Source: Mucilaginibacter mali (GTDB lineage Bacteria > Bacteroidota > Bacteroidia > Sphingobacteriales > Sphingobacteriaceae). Taken from it: 64,000 bases of DNA. The stretch is from positions 1,984,001 to 2,048,000 of the forward strand of contig NZ_CP054139.1 of assembly GCF_013283875.1 (NCBI RefSeq). Reading direction: 5' to 3'. The notes under the pieces are model-generated. The model was not told where the DNA came from, made no database searches, and was given only the letters and a program-made list of their open reading frames with translations. This document shows positions 41,701 to 49,026 of this stretch, piece after piece. Within the stretch, counting starts at the first letter, position 1. The number at the start of each line of letters is the position of its first letter. A program made the position numbers and the translations under genes.

Positions 41701-42321
41701 ATGCCAATGAAAGCCTTTATAAAAAATACCGTGAACAGCGCGGCGCGTTACCTTTCGGCCTTTGGCAGGCCATCTAAAAGAGAGAATATGCGGCTGATGA
41801 ACAAGCGCGGTGATATGCCCGACGACTTTGTGATACGGGAAGCAACTATAGATGATATTAAATTGCTGGCAAAACTGCACGTACAAACCTGGAACGAAAC
41901 TTACTGGAACGTTAAAAGAAAACCAACGCTGGAAACCCGCCTGAGCCAATGGGAGGAAAAGTTTAATGAACCGGCTGCCAATCATTTTTGCTTTTTGGTG
42001 ATAAACCCGCAAAAAGATCTGATTGGTTTTGCTTACGGCAAAAGATACGCGCATGATGACCTCCCCGCTTATCGTGGCGAGTTAAACAAGTTATACCTCC
42101 TCTCTGCCTATCATCATTTAGGGTTGGGGCGAAAACTGGTTACAAAAGTAGCCGAACGTTTTTTAAGCATGGGTATTGATAATATGGTGTTGTTTGGCAC
42201 TCCGCGTAACCCCAGCTGCCATTTTCATGAGGTAATGGGCGGCCGGCGGCTTTACGCTGCCAACGGCGAGTTTCATGGGGGGTATGCCTGGGATGATTTG
42301 ATGGTGATTATTGACCGCTGA
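41701..42321 (+). CDS. GNAT-family N-acetyltransferase
   Basis: A 206-residue protein; the acetyltransferase domain begins at about residue 41 with FVIREATIDDIKLLAKLHVQTW. The acetyl-CoA loop is LYLLSAYHHLGLGRKLVTKVAERF, followed by MVLFGTPRNPSCHFHEVMGGRRL. The first ~38 residues are basic and without domain character, so the true start could be an inner ATG at 41710, 41788 or 41815. The substrate is unknown. The stop codon (CGC TGA) falls inside the left arm of the palindrome at 42316-42378. Confidence 0.83.
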   Translation: MPMKAFIKNTVNSAARYLSAFGRPSKRENMRLMNKRGDMPDDFVIREATIDDIKLLAKLHVQTWNETYWNVKRKPTLETRLSQWEEKFNEPAANHFCFLVINPQKDLIGFAYGKRYAHDDLPAYRGELNKLYLLSAYHHLGLGRKLVTKVAERFLSMGIDNMVLFGTPRNPSCHFHEVMGGRRLYAANGEFHGGYAWDDLMVIIDR

Positions 42322-42378
42322 TTTTTAGGTGATTTCGCTGATTCTATGTAACAATCAACGAAATCACTTAAATCAGCG
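42316..42378. repeat. Palindrome supplying the stop codons of two convergent genes
   Basis: CGCTGATTTTTAGGTGATTT at the left and AAATCACTTAAATCAGCG at the right are near-perfect complements. CGCTGA at each end is read as Arg-stop by the GNAT gene on the plus strand and by the membrane-protein gene on the minus strand. It is likely a two-way terminator stem. Confidence 0.75.
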
Positions 42379-42843
42379 TCCGCTATCTAACGCATCATAA
42401 GCAAAGCCTGCCGCAAGCGCGTATACCGCGTGGTGAAGCGCGTCGATGGCTATGGCCTGTGGTTCCTCTTCGGTTATGGGCGGGCCGGCTTTATATTTAG
42501 GGATCATGACCAATGCGGTGCCCCACAGGGTGACGAAATGCACGGCCGCGGCCGGTAGTCCCTTTAAACCGGTTAACCCGATAATGCCGCGCGCTATGCC
42601 CCAGGCGGTTCCGTAAGCCCAATGGATCTCCTGCGATACCTTTTCTTTTGCCTGCTTGTTCACCGGTTTTACATCCGTTATCTGCGATGCTACTTTTACC
42701 GGCGCCTGGCTGGGTTTGCGCTTAGTGATCTTCATCTCTATCATTTGCGACAGGGTGATGGCCGCCGTTCCGGCTATCCCTGCCAATATGCCTTTGCCAA
42801 TGGCATTACCCAATTGCCCGGCCGCGTTATCTGCTCTGTTCAT
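42373..42843 (-). CDS. Conserved-looking membrane protein of unknown function
   Basis: A 156-residue protein. Gly/Ala-rich hydrophobic stretches occur at ~18-35 (GKGILAGIAGTAAITLSQMI), ~85-115 (GIARGIIGLTGLKGLPAAAVHFVTLWGTALVMIP) and ~135-150 (LHHAVYALAAGFAYDAL), with a Lys/Gln-rich linker between the first two. It resembles DUF1440/YagU-type membrane proteins, without a firm match. It is divergent from the DUF4126 gene across 142 bp, and both are small Gly/Ala-rich membrane proteins, so they may act together. Its last codons lie in the palindrome at 42316-42378. Confidence 0.6.
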   Translation of the reverse strand: MNRADNAAGQLGNAIGKGILAGIAGTAAITLSQMIEMKITKRKPSQAPVKVASQITDVKPVNKQAKEKVSQEIHWAYGTAWGIARGIIGLTGLKGLPAAAVHFVTLWGTALVMIPKYKAGPPITEEEPQAIAIDALHHAVYALAAGFAYDALDSGR

Positions 42844-42850
42844 AAACTTA

Positions 42851-42892
42851 TCTCTAATCTCTAACCTCTAACCTTTAACCTTTAACCTCTTA
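42851..42892. repeat. Tandem heptamer repeat (TCTCTAA / CCTTTAA, six units)
   Basis: Six 7-bp units in a row: TCTCTAA twice, CCTCTAA, CCTTTAA twice, CCTCTTA. It begins 8 bp ahead of the start of the 42373-42843 gene. On the opposite strand the unit is TTAGAGG or TTAAAGG, the same class as at 24171-24197. Confidence 0.85.
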
Positions 42893-42985
42893 TCCTTAAA
42901 CAATGTTTCTCCATAATTAAAATAATGTATTATAAAACAACCTTTGCGGTAAGGGGTTGTAGCATTAACAAACACATATATTACC

Positions 42986-43471
42986 TTGAAAATAGTTATT
43001 ACTAAACCACATATACAGGTTATTACCTTGGGCATACTGGCGGGCATGCGTGCCATGTCGGCCCCGGCGGCTGCAAGTAATATGCTTAATAAAAAGCATT
43101 CAAAGCAACTCCGGCATTCGCCGCTGCATTTTATGGAGTCGGGCACAACGGCCAACCTGCTCAGCGTGATGGCCATTGCCGAGTTTATTGGCGATAAAAT
43201 GCCGTCGGCTCCTAACCGTATAGCCTTGCCCGGCTTAGTATCACGGGGATTGAGCGGGGCATTGGCCGGCGCAGGCATTTATAAATCGGCAAAGCAAAAT
43301 GCCATCGCTGGCGCGTTATTAGGCGGGATAACGGCCCTGGCGGCAACTTATGGCAGCTTTTATTTACGCAGGGCGCTGGTAAAACAGGCCCACATGATAG
43401 ACCCGGTTATTGGCAGTATTGAAGATGCCATCGTACTTGGGGCAGGTTTGGGACTCACGGAATCAGTGTGA
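42986..43471 (+). CDS. DUF4126-family membrane protein
   Basis: A 161-residue protein. VITLGILAGMRAMSAPAAAS near the start, LSVMAIAEFIGDKMPSAPNRIALPGLVSRGLSGALAGAGIY in the middle and GALLGGITALAATYGSFYLRRAL follow the DUF4126 pattern, with several small hydrophobic helices. Start is TTG at 42986; the next ATG, at residue 21, would cut into the conserved region. Function is unknown. It is divergent from the uncharacterised membrane protein at 42373-42843, and a TetR regulator follows 113 bp downstream. Confidence 0.75.
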   Translation: MKIVITKPHIQVITLGILAGMRAMSAPAAASNMLNKKHSKQLRHSPLHFMESGTTANLLSVMAIAEFIGDKMPSAPNRIALPGLVSRGLSGALAGAGIYKSAKQNAIAGALLGGITALAATYGSFYLRRALVKQAHMIDPVIGSIEDAIVLGAGLGLTESV

Positions 43472-43584
43472 GATTGACATGTAATTTGTAAGCTTAAAGT
43501 CACTTCTGTGCGGAGATCACCCATTGTATAGAAAATTTGATAATTTTGTTTAAAAAGTCAGGATTATCAGTTTTAAAGTCAAAA

Positions 43585-44202
43585 ATGGGTTCAGGACCAG
43601 ATCAGCAGGATATTAAAAAGGAACGGATTTTAGAAGCGTCGTACCAGCGTTTTTTGCATTATGGTTATTCAAAAACAACCATGAACGAAATTGCCGGCGA
43701 CCTTTCCATGTCGAAGGCCCTGCTTTATTATTACTTCCCCGATAAAAGCCAGCTGTATGTGGCCGTAATGCAAAAGCTCTGCGCCGATTTTATCAGTACG
43801 CTGATCGAGCGGGTAAGCCATTCAACCGATCTGCTGAGCGCGTTTAAAGCTCAGATAGATACCCATCACCAGTTTATGGTGAACAACTATAACTTCTTCG
43901 ATTTCTTTAGGCTGAACGAACAAAACCTGCCACCCGAAATTTGGGAAAACATAGGCCGTGTGCACCAGGCCGAAATAGAGCAGTTGAGCGCTGCTTTATT
44001 AAAGGACGTAGAAAAAGGCGCTATAAAACCTGTAGATGATCCGGCCGGAATGGTCGACCTGATATTAGACGCTTTGCACGGTGTGCGCGTACGTTCTATG
44101 TCGCACAAAAAAACAGGCTTCCCGCTGAAGGAACACCTGGAGGAGATCTACCAGAAACGATTGGTATTGATAGATCTTTTTGTAAAAGGATTGGCCAGGT
44201 AA
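43585..44202 (+). CDS. TetR/AcrR-family transcriptional regulator
   Basis: A 205-residue regulator from the ATG at 43585; the frame extends 16 codons farther to a TTG, but those residues are not TetR-like. The helix-turn-helix is KERILEASYQRFLHYGYSKTTMNEIAGDLSMSKALLYYYFPDKSQLYVAV, strongly conserved in the family. The ligand-binding half is all-helical and specific to the subgroup. No obvious divergent target gene exists, so it may act on the DUF4126 gene upstream or on distant genes. Confidence 0.9.
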   Translation: MGSGPDQQDIKKERILEASYQRFLHYGYSKTTMNEIAGDLSMSKALLYYYFPDKSQLYVAVMQKLCADFISTLIERVSHSTDLLSAFKAQIDTHHQFMVNNYNFFDFFRLNEQNLPPEIWENIGRVHQAEIEQLSAALLKDVEKGAIKPVDDPAGMVDLILDALHGVRVRSMSHKKTGFPLKEHLEEIYQKRLVLIDLFVKGLAR

Positions 44203-44378
44203 AAGCAAAATGTCATGATGCCGTAAGTGCTCTGTCATCCAGCGGTAAAAACCCCGGTTTACTATTTATAAGCACTTATATAATTTGTAGATTTGAACCC
44301 TGTATTAATCAGTCTGATGGCTGATCAAATATAAAGATACTTCTAAAGTAGAGGTGATTGTTTTAGAGTGATTGAGGC

Positions 44379-44408
44379 GGGCCGGATGCATTTCCGGTCC
44401 GTTTTTTT
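44379..44408 (+). terminator. Rho-independent terminator
   Basis: GGGCCGGA (44379-44386) pairs with TCCGGTCC (44393-44400) around a 6-nt loop, with one G-T pair, and is followed by a run of seven T (44402-44408). It lies 176 bp after the TetR stop, the only gene it could serve unless a small RNA lies between. Confidence 0.75.
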
Positions 44409-44419
44409 GTCACTGGTTT

Positions 44420-44502
44420 CGTCATGCTGAGCATCGCGAAGCATCCCAAATTTGTATGACGGCTCTGCTATCGGGGATTGTTCGCTATCGCTCACGATGA
44501 CG
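44420..44502. repeat. Dispersed palindromic repeat, family A copy 6
   Basis: Starts CGTCATGCTGAGCATCGCGA and ends TTCGCTATCGCTCACGATGACG; the centre CCCAAATTTGTATGAC resembles that of copy 3. The arms have several mismatches, so it is a degraded copy. Confidence 0.8.
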
Positions 44503-44512
44503 TGCGGAGGAG

Positions 44513-44920
44513 TCACACCAGCACCGTCTCCACCACTACTTCTCCCGTTAATATCTTATGTACCGGGCACACATCGGCAATATGGTGAAGGCGCTTCTTC
44601 TGCTCGTCGTTCAGGTTTCCTTTTATGTCGATACTGCTTTTTATCAGTGTGCCTGTTTCTGTCGCGAACATTGCCAGGTTGATGATGATCTCGTCTACCA
44701 CCCACATTTTACGGTTGATATACATTTGCATGGTGATAGCCGTGCAGGCGCTCAGGCTGGCTAACAGTAACTGTTCTGGGTCCATGCCCAAATCGGTGCC
44801 GCCAAGGTCTTCGGGTTCGTCGGCAATCAGCGTATGGCCTCCGCTGGTGATCACGGTTTTGTATTGCGTATGCGTAATAGTTGCCCTGGCGGTGGCCAAA
44901 GCTTCGGGTTGCTCGCTCAT
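44513..44920 (-). CDS. OsmC-family peroxiredoxin-like protein
   Basis: A 135-residue protein. The two redox cysteines of the family are present in LASLSACTAITMQMY and DVCPVHKILTG. The DEPEDLGGTDLGMDPEQLLLASL segment is the usual lead to the first Cys. OsmC/Ohr proteins reduce organic hydroperoxides with thiol reductants in the cytoplasm; this one is of the short OsmC type rather than clearly Ohr. It is followed by no linked gene; the next minus-strand gene upstream is a small membrane protein 23 bp away, possibly co-transcribed. Confidence 0.88.
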   Translation of the reverse strand: MSEQPEALATARATITHTQYKTVITSGGHTLIADEPEDLGGTDLGMDPEQLLLASLSACTAITMQMYINRKMWVVDEIIINLAMFATETGTLIKSSIDIKGNLNDEQKKRLHHIADVCPVHKILTGEVVVETVLV

Positions 44921-44943
44921 ATATATAATGAAGTAGGGGTATG

Positions 44944-45357
44944 TTATTGCTCTTCGCTGATGTTGAGCAGCGACCAGTTTTTCATATCGGTTTGCTTGCC
45001 GCCGTGATATTCCATCATCACCTTAAAATTGGTGCGGCGCTTATCGCCGTTTTCGCTGGTAAGCTCTGTCACCGATTTGATGACGTATACCGAATCAGAC
45101 TTTTTACCGATCTGGTAGCCCGAACCGGGGAAATCAACATTGCTCGATCGTACGGTGGCTTTCACAAAGTCTTTAGCAACGGCAAAAGCCTCATCGCCGG
45201 TAGGCAAGCCACCCGTGCTGAAACGCAAGCCGCTGTTGCTGGCAAATTTAAGTAAAATGAAAATAAAGATGATCCCCAGCAATACCAGTACCCAGCCGGC
45301 CTTCTTCGCGGTTTTCTTTTTACCTGCTTTGCTATCAACGTAGTTGGTTTTTGCCAT
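44944..45357 (-). CDS. Single-pass membrane protein of unknown function
   Basis: A 137-residue protein. A Lys-rich start (DSKAGKKKTAKKAG) precedes one membrane helix (WVLVLLGIIFIFILLKFA), followed by a ~90-residue extracytoplasmic domain with FAVAKDFVKATVRSSNVDFPG and a beta-rich end (VYVIKSVTELTSENGDKRRTNFKVMMEYH). The domain has the look of small Bacteroidota domains with an AKdFVK/FP pattern, but I cannot name it. It lies between OsmC and the PorP gene, in the same direction. Confidence 0.65.
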   Translation of the reverse strand: MAKTNYVDSKAGKKKTAKKAGWVLVLLGIIFIFILLKFASNSGLRFSTGGLPTGDEAFAVAKDFVKATVRSSNVDFPGSGYQIGKKSDSVYVIKSVTELTSENGDKRRTNFKVMMEYHGGKQTDMKNWSLLNISEEQ

Positions 45358-45406
45358 GCAACTTTAATTTTTGTGATAACAAATATGATAAATAAGAAAT
45401 AATATT

Positions 45407-46441
45407 TCAATAAAAATCGTAACACCTATGCGCGTTTTGGAACTTGCGAAACAGATCGGGGCGGTTTGGTAAAGTAGTTTCGTAGCCGATACTCCCCTCG
45501 GTTGTACCACTGGTGTTTGTGTAACTCATTTTTGACATCGGCGCATCGTGACTAAGGCCGAAACGCAGCTTTTCGCCACCTTCTTTATTAATAAACAGAT
45601 CGAATATCACCGATATCACCACCGCGCCCGGGCCGGTACCGCCGCCACTGCGGTAGGATAACCCCGCGTTGATGCTGCGCCGCCTGTACTGTATCCCTGC
45701 CGAATACAGCTGCTGGTTGGCCTGTTTAAAATAGACTACCGTAGGGATAATGCATGATTTCTCGTCATCGTCAAGATTATCATATTTATTCAGATCAAAA
45801 ATATAGCTAAGGTGCGCTGTGCCACGCATAGGGACGGTAGCCCTGTCGCCGGTGAACGATTCGTTGGGCCGGTTGATGTGTTGCAGCGCGCCGCCAACCA
45901 TAAAGTTGCCGGCCACCAGGTTAATGCCGGCGCCCGAATCGAAATAAAATTTGCTGTTAAATACAGGCGGCTCGGCGCCGGTAAGCAGCGATGGGTCGAA
46001 ACCAAGGCGCGGATCTATCTGGTCGCTAAACACCAGGCTGTTAAAATTGATACTGCGGTTGGTTACCCCCGCCTGCAAACCAAACGATAGCACAAAATCA
46101 TCGTTCCCCACGCTGTAAGAATATAAGCCCGAAATATTATTTTTTAATAAATATGATGGCCCTTCGGTACCGCGGGTAAACAGCAGGCCAATGCCCCCGC
46201 CAAAATTGGGCATATTATAATCAATAGAAGCGCTTAAATATTTAGGGCCGCCGGGCAGACTGGTCCACTGGTTACGGTAAATGAGGTTCAGGCGTAGGTC
46301 GCCGTTAAACTGGCCGTTAAGCGCGGGATTAAGATAGAGCGGCGAATTGAAGAATTGCGAGTACTGATGGTCCTGTGCCAGCAAAGCCGTCCGGGCCAGC
46401 AGCATCAGCATTAAAAGTATTACGGGTATTTTCCTCATCAT
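45407..46441 (-). CDS. PorP/SprF-family type IX secretion-associated outer-membrane protein
   Basis: A 344-residue protein with a signal peptide ending LAQ near residue 22. QDHQYSQFFNSPLYLNPALNGQFNGDLRLNLIYRNQW is the PorP/SprF signature, followed by a beta-barrel sequence (SYSVGNDDFVLSFGLQAG, INAGLSYRSGG). These outer-membrane proteins work with the type IX secretion system in export or anchoring of particular gliding-type substrates. It is encoded 12 nt after a PKD protein with a C-terminal T9SS sorting domain, the usual partner arrangement. Other T9SS core genes are not in the window. Confidence 0.9.
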   Translation of the reverse strand: MMRKIPVILLMLMLLARTALLAQDHQYSQFFNSPLYLNPALNGQFNGDLRLNLIYRNQWTSLPGGPKYLSASIDYNMPNFGGGIGLLFTRGTEGPSYLLKNNISGLYSYSVGNDDFVLSFGLQAGVTNRSINFNSLVFSDQIDPRLGFDPSLLTGAEPPVFNSKFYFDSGAGINLVAGNFMVGGALQHINRPNESFTGDRATVPMRGTAHLSYIFDLNKYDNLDDDEKSCIIPTVVYFKQANQQLYSAGIQYRRRSINAGLSYRSGGGTGPGAVVISVIFDLFINKEGGEKLRFGLSHDAPMSKMSYTNTSGTTEGSIGYETTLPNRPDLFRKFQNAHRCYDFY

Positions 46442-46453
46442 TGTTATTTGCTT

Positions 46454-48556
46454 TTACCTGATGAGTGTAAGTGTACCCGAGCGCCTTGGCGACGAACCTT
46501 TATAGCTCATGCCACTCCATTCGGTGCCGTTAATAAATTGTGCCGATATCTCCCAGGCGTAAACGCCTTGCGGCGCCTCCTGCCCTTTATATTTGCCATC
46601 CCAAAAATCCAGCGGCTCGCCTTTGCTATTCAGCTTATTGGTCTCAAAGATCACCTGCCCCCAGTTGTTCATAATGCGCATCGTCCATTGCTTAATGCCC
46701 GAGCCTTTTACAGTAAACACCCGCAGCTCCTGGGTTAAACTGGTAGGCATAAAGGCGTTGGGGACGTATAACTGTCCGGGCACACCCACCACATGGATGG
46801 TATGTATTTTAGTATCGGTACAGCCCGACGCGGTGTGCATTACCAGTTTTACCTTGTAAGTACCGGTATCGGCATAGGTATGCGATGGGTTTTGAAGCTT
46901 TGATTGGCCGCCATCGCCAAAATCCCATGCCCATTGCGCTGCGCCGCCGGTGCTTTTATCAATAATATCTACATGGTAATTGGGGATGTTGACAATAGTA
47001 TCGGGCTTGACCGCGAAATCAGCAAGCGGCAGTGCATTAAGGCTAATGAGGTCGGTTTTTTTGATGATTTTGGTACAGCCGTTGGCGTTTATCGCCGTAA
47101 GCGTTACGCTATATTTAACATCCTTATTGGTGAAAGCGTAGGTATGCGAGGGACTGAAGGCGGTTACCTGCGGACTACCATCGCCAAAATCCCAGGTGTA
47201 TTGATAGGATGCTGCAGGGGCGGTGCTTGAAGCATCGGGGGTAGTGTTTTTAAAATTGACGGTAGTTTGGGTACAATCGGCCGCCGGCGTGATCTGGAAA
47301 TCAGGCGCGGGCGGAGGGAGCACGGTGATGCTTATTTTAGATGATTCCTTACCTGAAGTACAATTGCTGAAAACACCCAAGGATGCTTTGTATTCTCCGG
47401 GGTTTGTGAAGGTATAATAAACATCCGTTTTATCATTAACACTCACTGCTTCTATAAAGGTATCCCCGTTATAAATATTATAAGCGTATGAAGTACCGCC
47501 CGCCGATCTGTTGCGTAAAATAACAGTAAAGGGGGCGCAGCCTATAACTTTGTTGTTGGATGGGCTAACCGGTAACACCTCTAAATTGGACGAAATGGCC
47601 GATGGCGCGATAGTAAATGTCAACTGATTACTTACAGCGCTGGTTACCCCGCAGGTGCTGGTGGCCTGCATCGTAACCGTATAGGTTTTTATCTCATCAT
47701 CGGTAGTGATGGGCGTGCGGGTAAAACTCGCCGGCGTATTGTCGGTCTTAACTACATTGTCAACAATGGTCCCGTTTTTATCCTTTAAGGTATAACTGTA
47801 GGATGCATTGGTACCGAGTGTTTTATTTTTTACCGTTATGATATATGGCGAACAGGCATTGGGCACACCTTCGGTAGGGGTATTATAAGCAATGGAGGCG
47901 ATGGGCTTATTAGGATAAACCGTTACATTTTGGGTAAAACGGGTTTGGCAGTTATCGGATATCAGGGTAACGGTGTAAACCTTATCGCTGCCATCGGTAG
48001 TGGCTGCAAAATTATGTGGGGATGGGGTGTTGCCGTTATAAACGCCGCTTCCGTCGCCAAAATCCCAGTGATAGCCTGTGCCGGGTGGCGATGTATTGGT
48101 AAAGCTAATGCTCAGCATGCCGTTGGTGCCGGCACAACCTTTGGCTGGCGTAGTGGAAAAGCTTAGATCGCAGGTGTTTACGATATTGATATTTACGATA
48201 TTACTGCTTAAGGCAGGCGACGACGCTTCAACCTGGATGCGATAGCTGCCGGGCGTGGTGCTATAGGGGATAGTGCCCGTAATGCTGGCAGCGGTTTTTC
48301 CGTTAACGGTGCCGATAGCCGTTTTAGCCGCGCCGAAGCTGCCATCAGGCTGCGATAAATAAAGCGTAAATGCATTGGTGGCAGTTATTTTGGCAGCGGG
48401 ATCGCTCACGCTGATATTCACCGTTACCACCGAGCCGGGCGAATAAGGCGTTGTGGAATTAAAATTGACGATGCTAACAGTTTGCGCGTATGCGCTTATG
48501 GCAAAAACAGTAAAAACAAACAGCAAAGCAAAAGCGGTGCGGGTGTAACGGTTCAT
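46454..48556 (-). CDS. PKD-repeat protein with gliding-motility (CHU_C) C-terminal T9SS domain
   Basis: A 700-residue secreted protein with a signal peptide ending AYAQ near residue 25. Several PKD/Ig-like repeats follow, with the WDFGDG motif at about residues 165, 455 and 545 and SHTYA/FTNPGEYK-type ends. The last ~95 residues, starting YVPNAFMPTS and including WTMRIMNNWGQVIFET and WDGKYKGQEAPQGVYAWEI, are the gliding-motility-associated C-terminal (type B) sorting domain for T9SS. It should be exported to the surface and is probably adhesive. It is co-transcribed with the PorP/SprF gene. Confidence 0.9.
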   Translation of the reverse strand: MNRYTRTAFALLFVFTVFAISAYAQTVSIVNFNSTTPYSPGSVVTVNISVSDPAAKITATNAFTLYLSQPDGSFGAAKTAIGTVNGKTAASITGTIPYSTTPGSYRIQVEASSPALSSNIVNINIVNTCDLSFSTTPAKGCAGTNGMLSISFTNTSPPGTGYHWDFGDGSGVYNGNTPSPHNFAATTDGSDKVYTVTLISDNCQTRFTQNVTVYPNKPIASIAYNTPTEGVPNACSPYIITVKNKTLGTNASYSYTLKDKNGTIVDNVVKTDNTPASFTRTPITTDDEIKTYTVTMQATSTCGVTSAVSNQLTFTIAPSAISSNLEVLPVSPSNNKVIGCAPFTVILRNRSAGGTSYAYNIYNGDTFIEAVSVNDKTDVYYTFTNPGEYKASLGVFSNCTSGKESSKISITVLPPPAPDFQITPAADCTQTTVNFKNTTPDASSTAPAASYQYTWDFGDGSPQVTAFSPSHTYAFTNKDVKYSVTLTAINANGCTKIIKKTDLISLNALPLADFAVKPDTIVNIPNYHVDIIDKSTGGAAQWAWDFGDGGQSKLQNPSHTYADTGTYKVKLVMHTASGCTDTKIHTIHVVGVPGQLYVPNAFMPTSLTQELRVFTVKGSGIKQWTMRIMNNWGQVIFETNKLNSKGEPLDFWDGKYKGQEAPQGVYAWEISAQFINGTEWSGMSYKGSSPRRSGTLTLIR

Positions 48557-49026
48557 TCAAATACGCTGCCTTTTCTGTTTCAATATCATCTTTTTACGTT
48601 GCCGTAAAGATAATTAAAAAAGGGGATTTGCAGGTAAGAATACCCCTGATATGCAAATTAAGTGATAGGATATCTCACAATTTTTAGCTATATTGTATCC
48701 TCTTTTAAATGCTCGCCCCAATTCATCTTTATTGTACTATCCTGCAAACGAAGTTTTCGTATGCTGCGCGAATTTAGCAGTAACCCGATAAAAAACAACC
48801 GTTTTTTCATTCCTTTTTAAGGCGTTAAAATACGTGCTTTGACGATATGACCCGATGGATGCCACCAAACCGGGAACGCTCTGATCGTGAAAACAGCGAT
48901 TGTGGCTTAAATAGGGCATAAGGCAACAAGCAGGGCCCGTTATGTTCTTTAATTTCGTGCGTTACAAAGGCATTCAAAAACAAAGGGAGCCTTTTAGAAG
49001 CTCCCGAATTTTTTTATGATAAGATT
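48557..49026. other. Non-coding gap between the PKD gene and S9 peptidase gene
   Basis: 470 bp upstream of the PKD gene and downstream of the S9 peptidase gene. It contains the terminator at 48975-49005. A 60-codon frame at 48737-48919 shows no protein character. No repeat of the families described here and no RNA gene was recognised. Confidence 0.55.
48975..49005 (-). terminator. Hairpin terminator after the S9 peptidase gene
   Basis: GGGAGC (48985-48990) and GCTCCC (49000-49005) form the stem. On the minus strand TTTGTTTTTG follows (48975-48984); on the plus strand a T run also follows (49008-49015), so it may work both ways. It lies 21 bp after the S9 stop. Confidence 0.75.

Larger units (their letters stand above)
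44203..44512. other. Gap with a possible small RNA, terminator and repeat
   Basis: 310 bp between the convergent TetR and OsmC genes. A TATAATTTG element near 44280-44290 could start a short transcript that would end at the terminator 44379-44408 (about 110 nt); this is only a suggestion. The family A repeat at 44420-44502 fills the rest. No protein frame is credible. Confidence 0.4.

Noticed and set aside
48737..48919. 60-codon minus-strand frame in the gap before the PKD gene
   Set aside because: Composition is not protein-like and there is no conserved feature.
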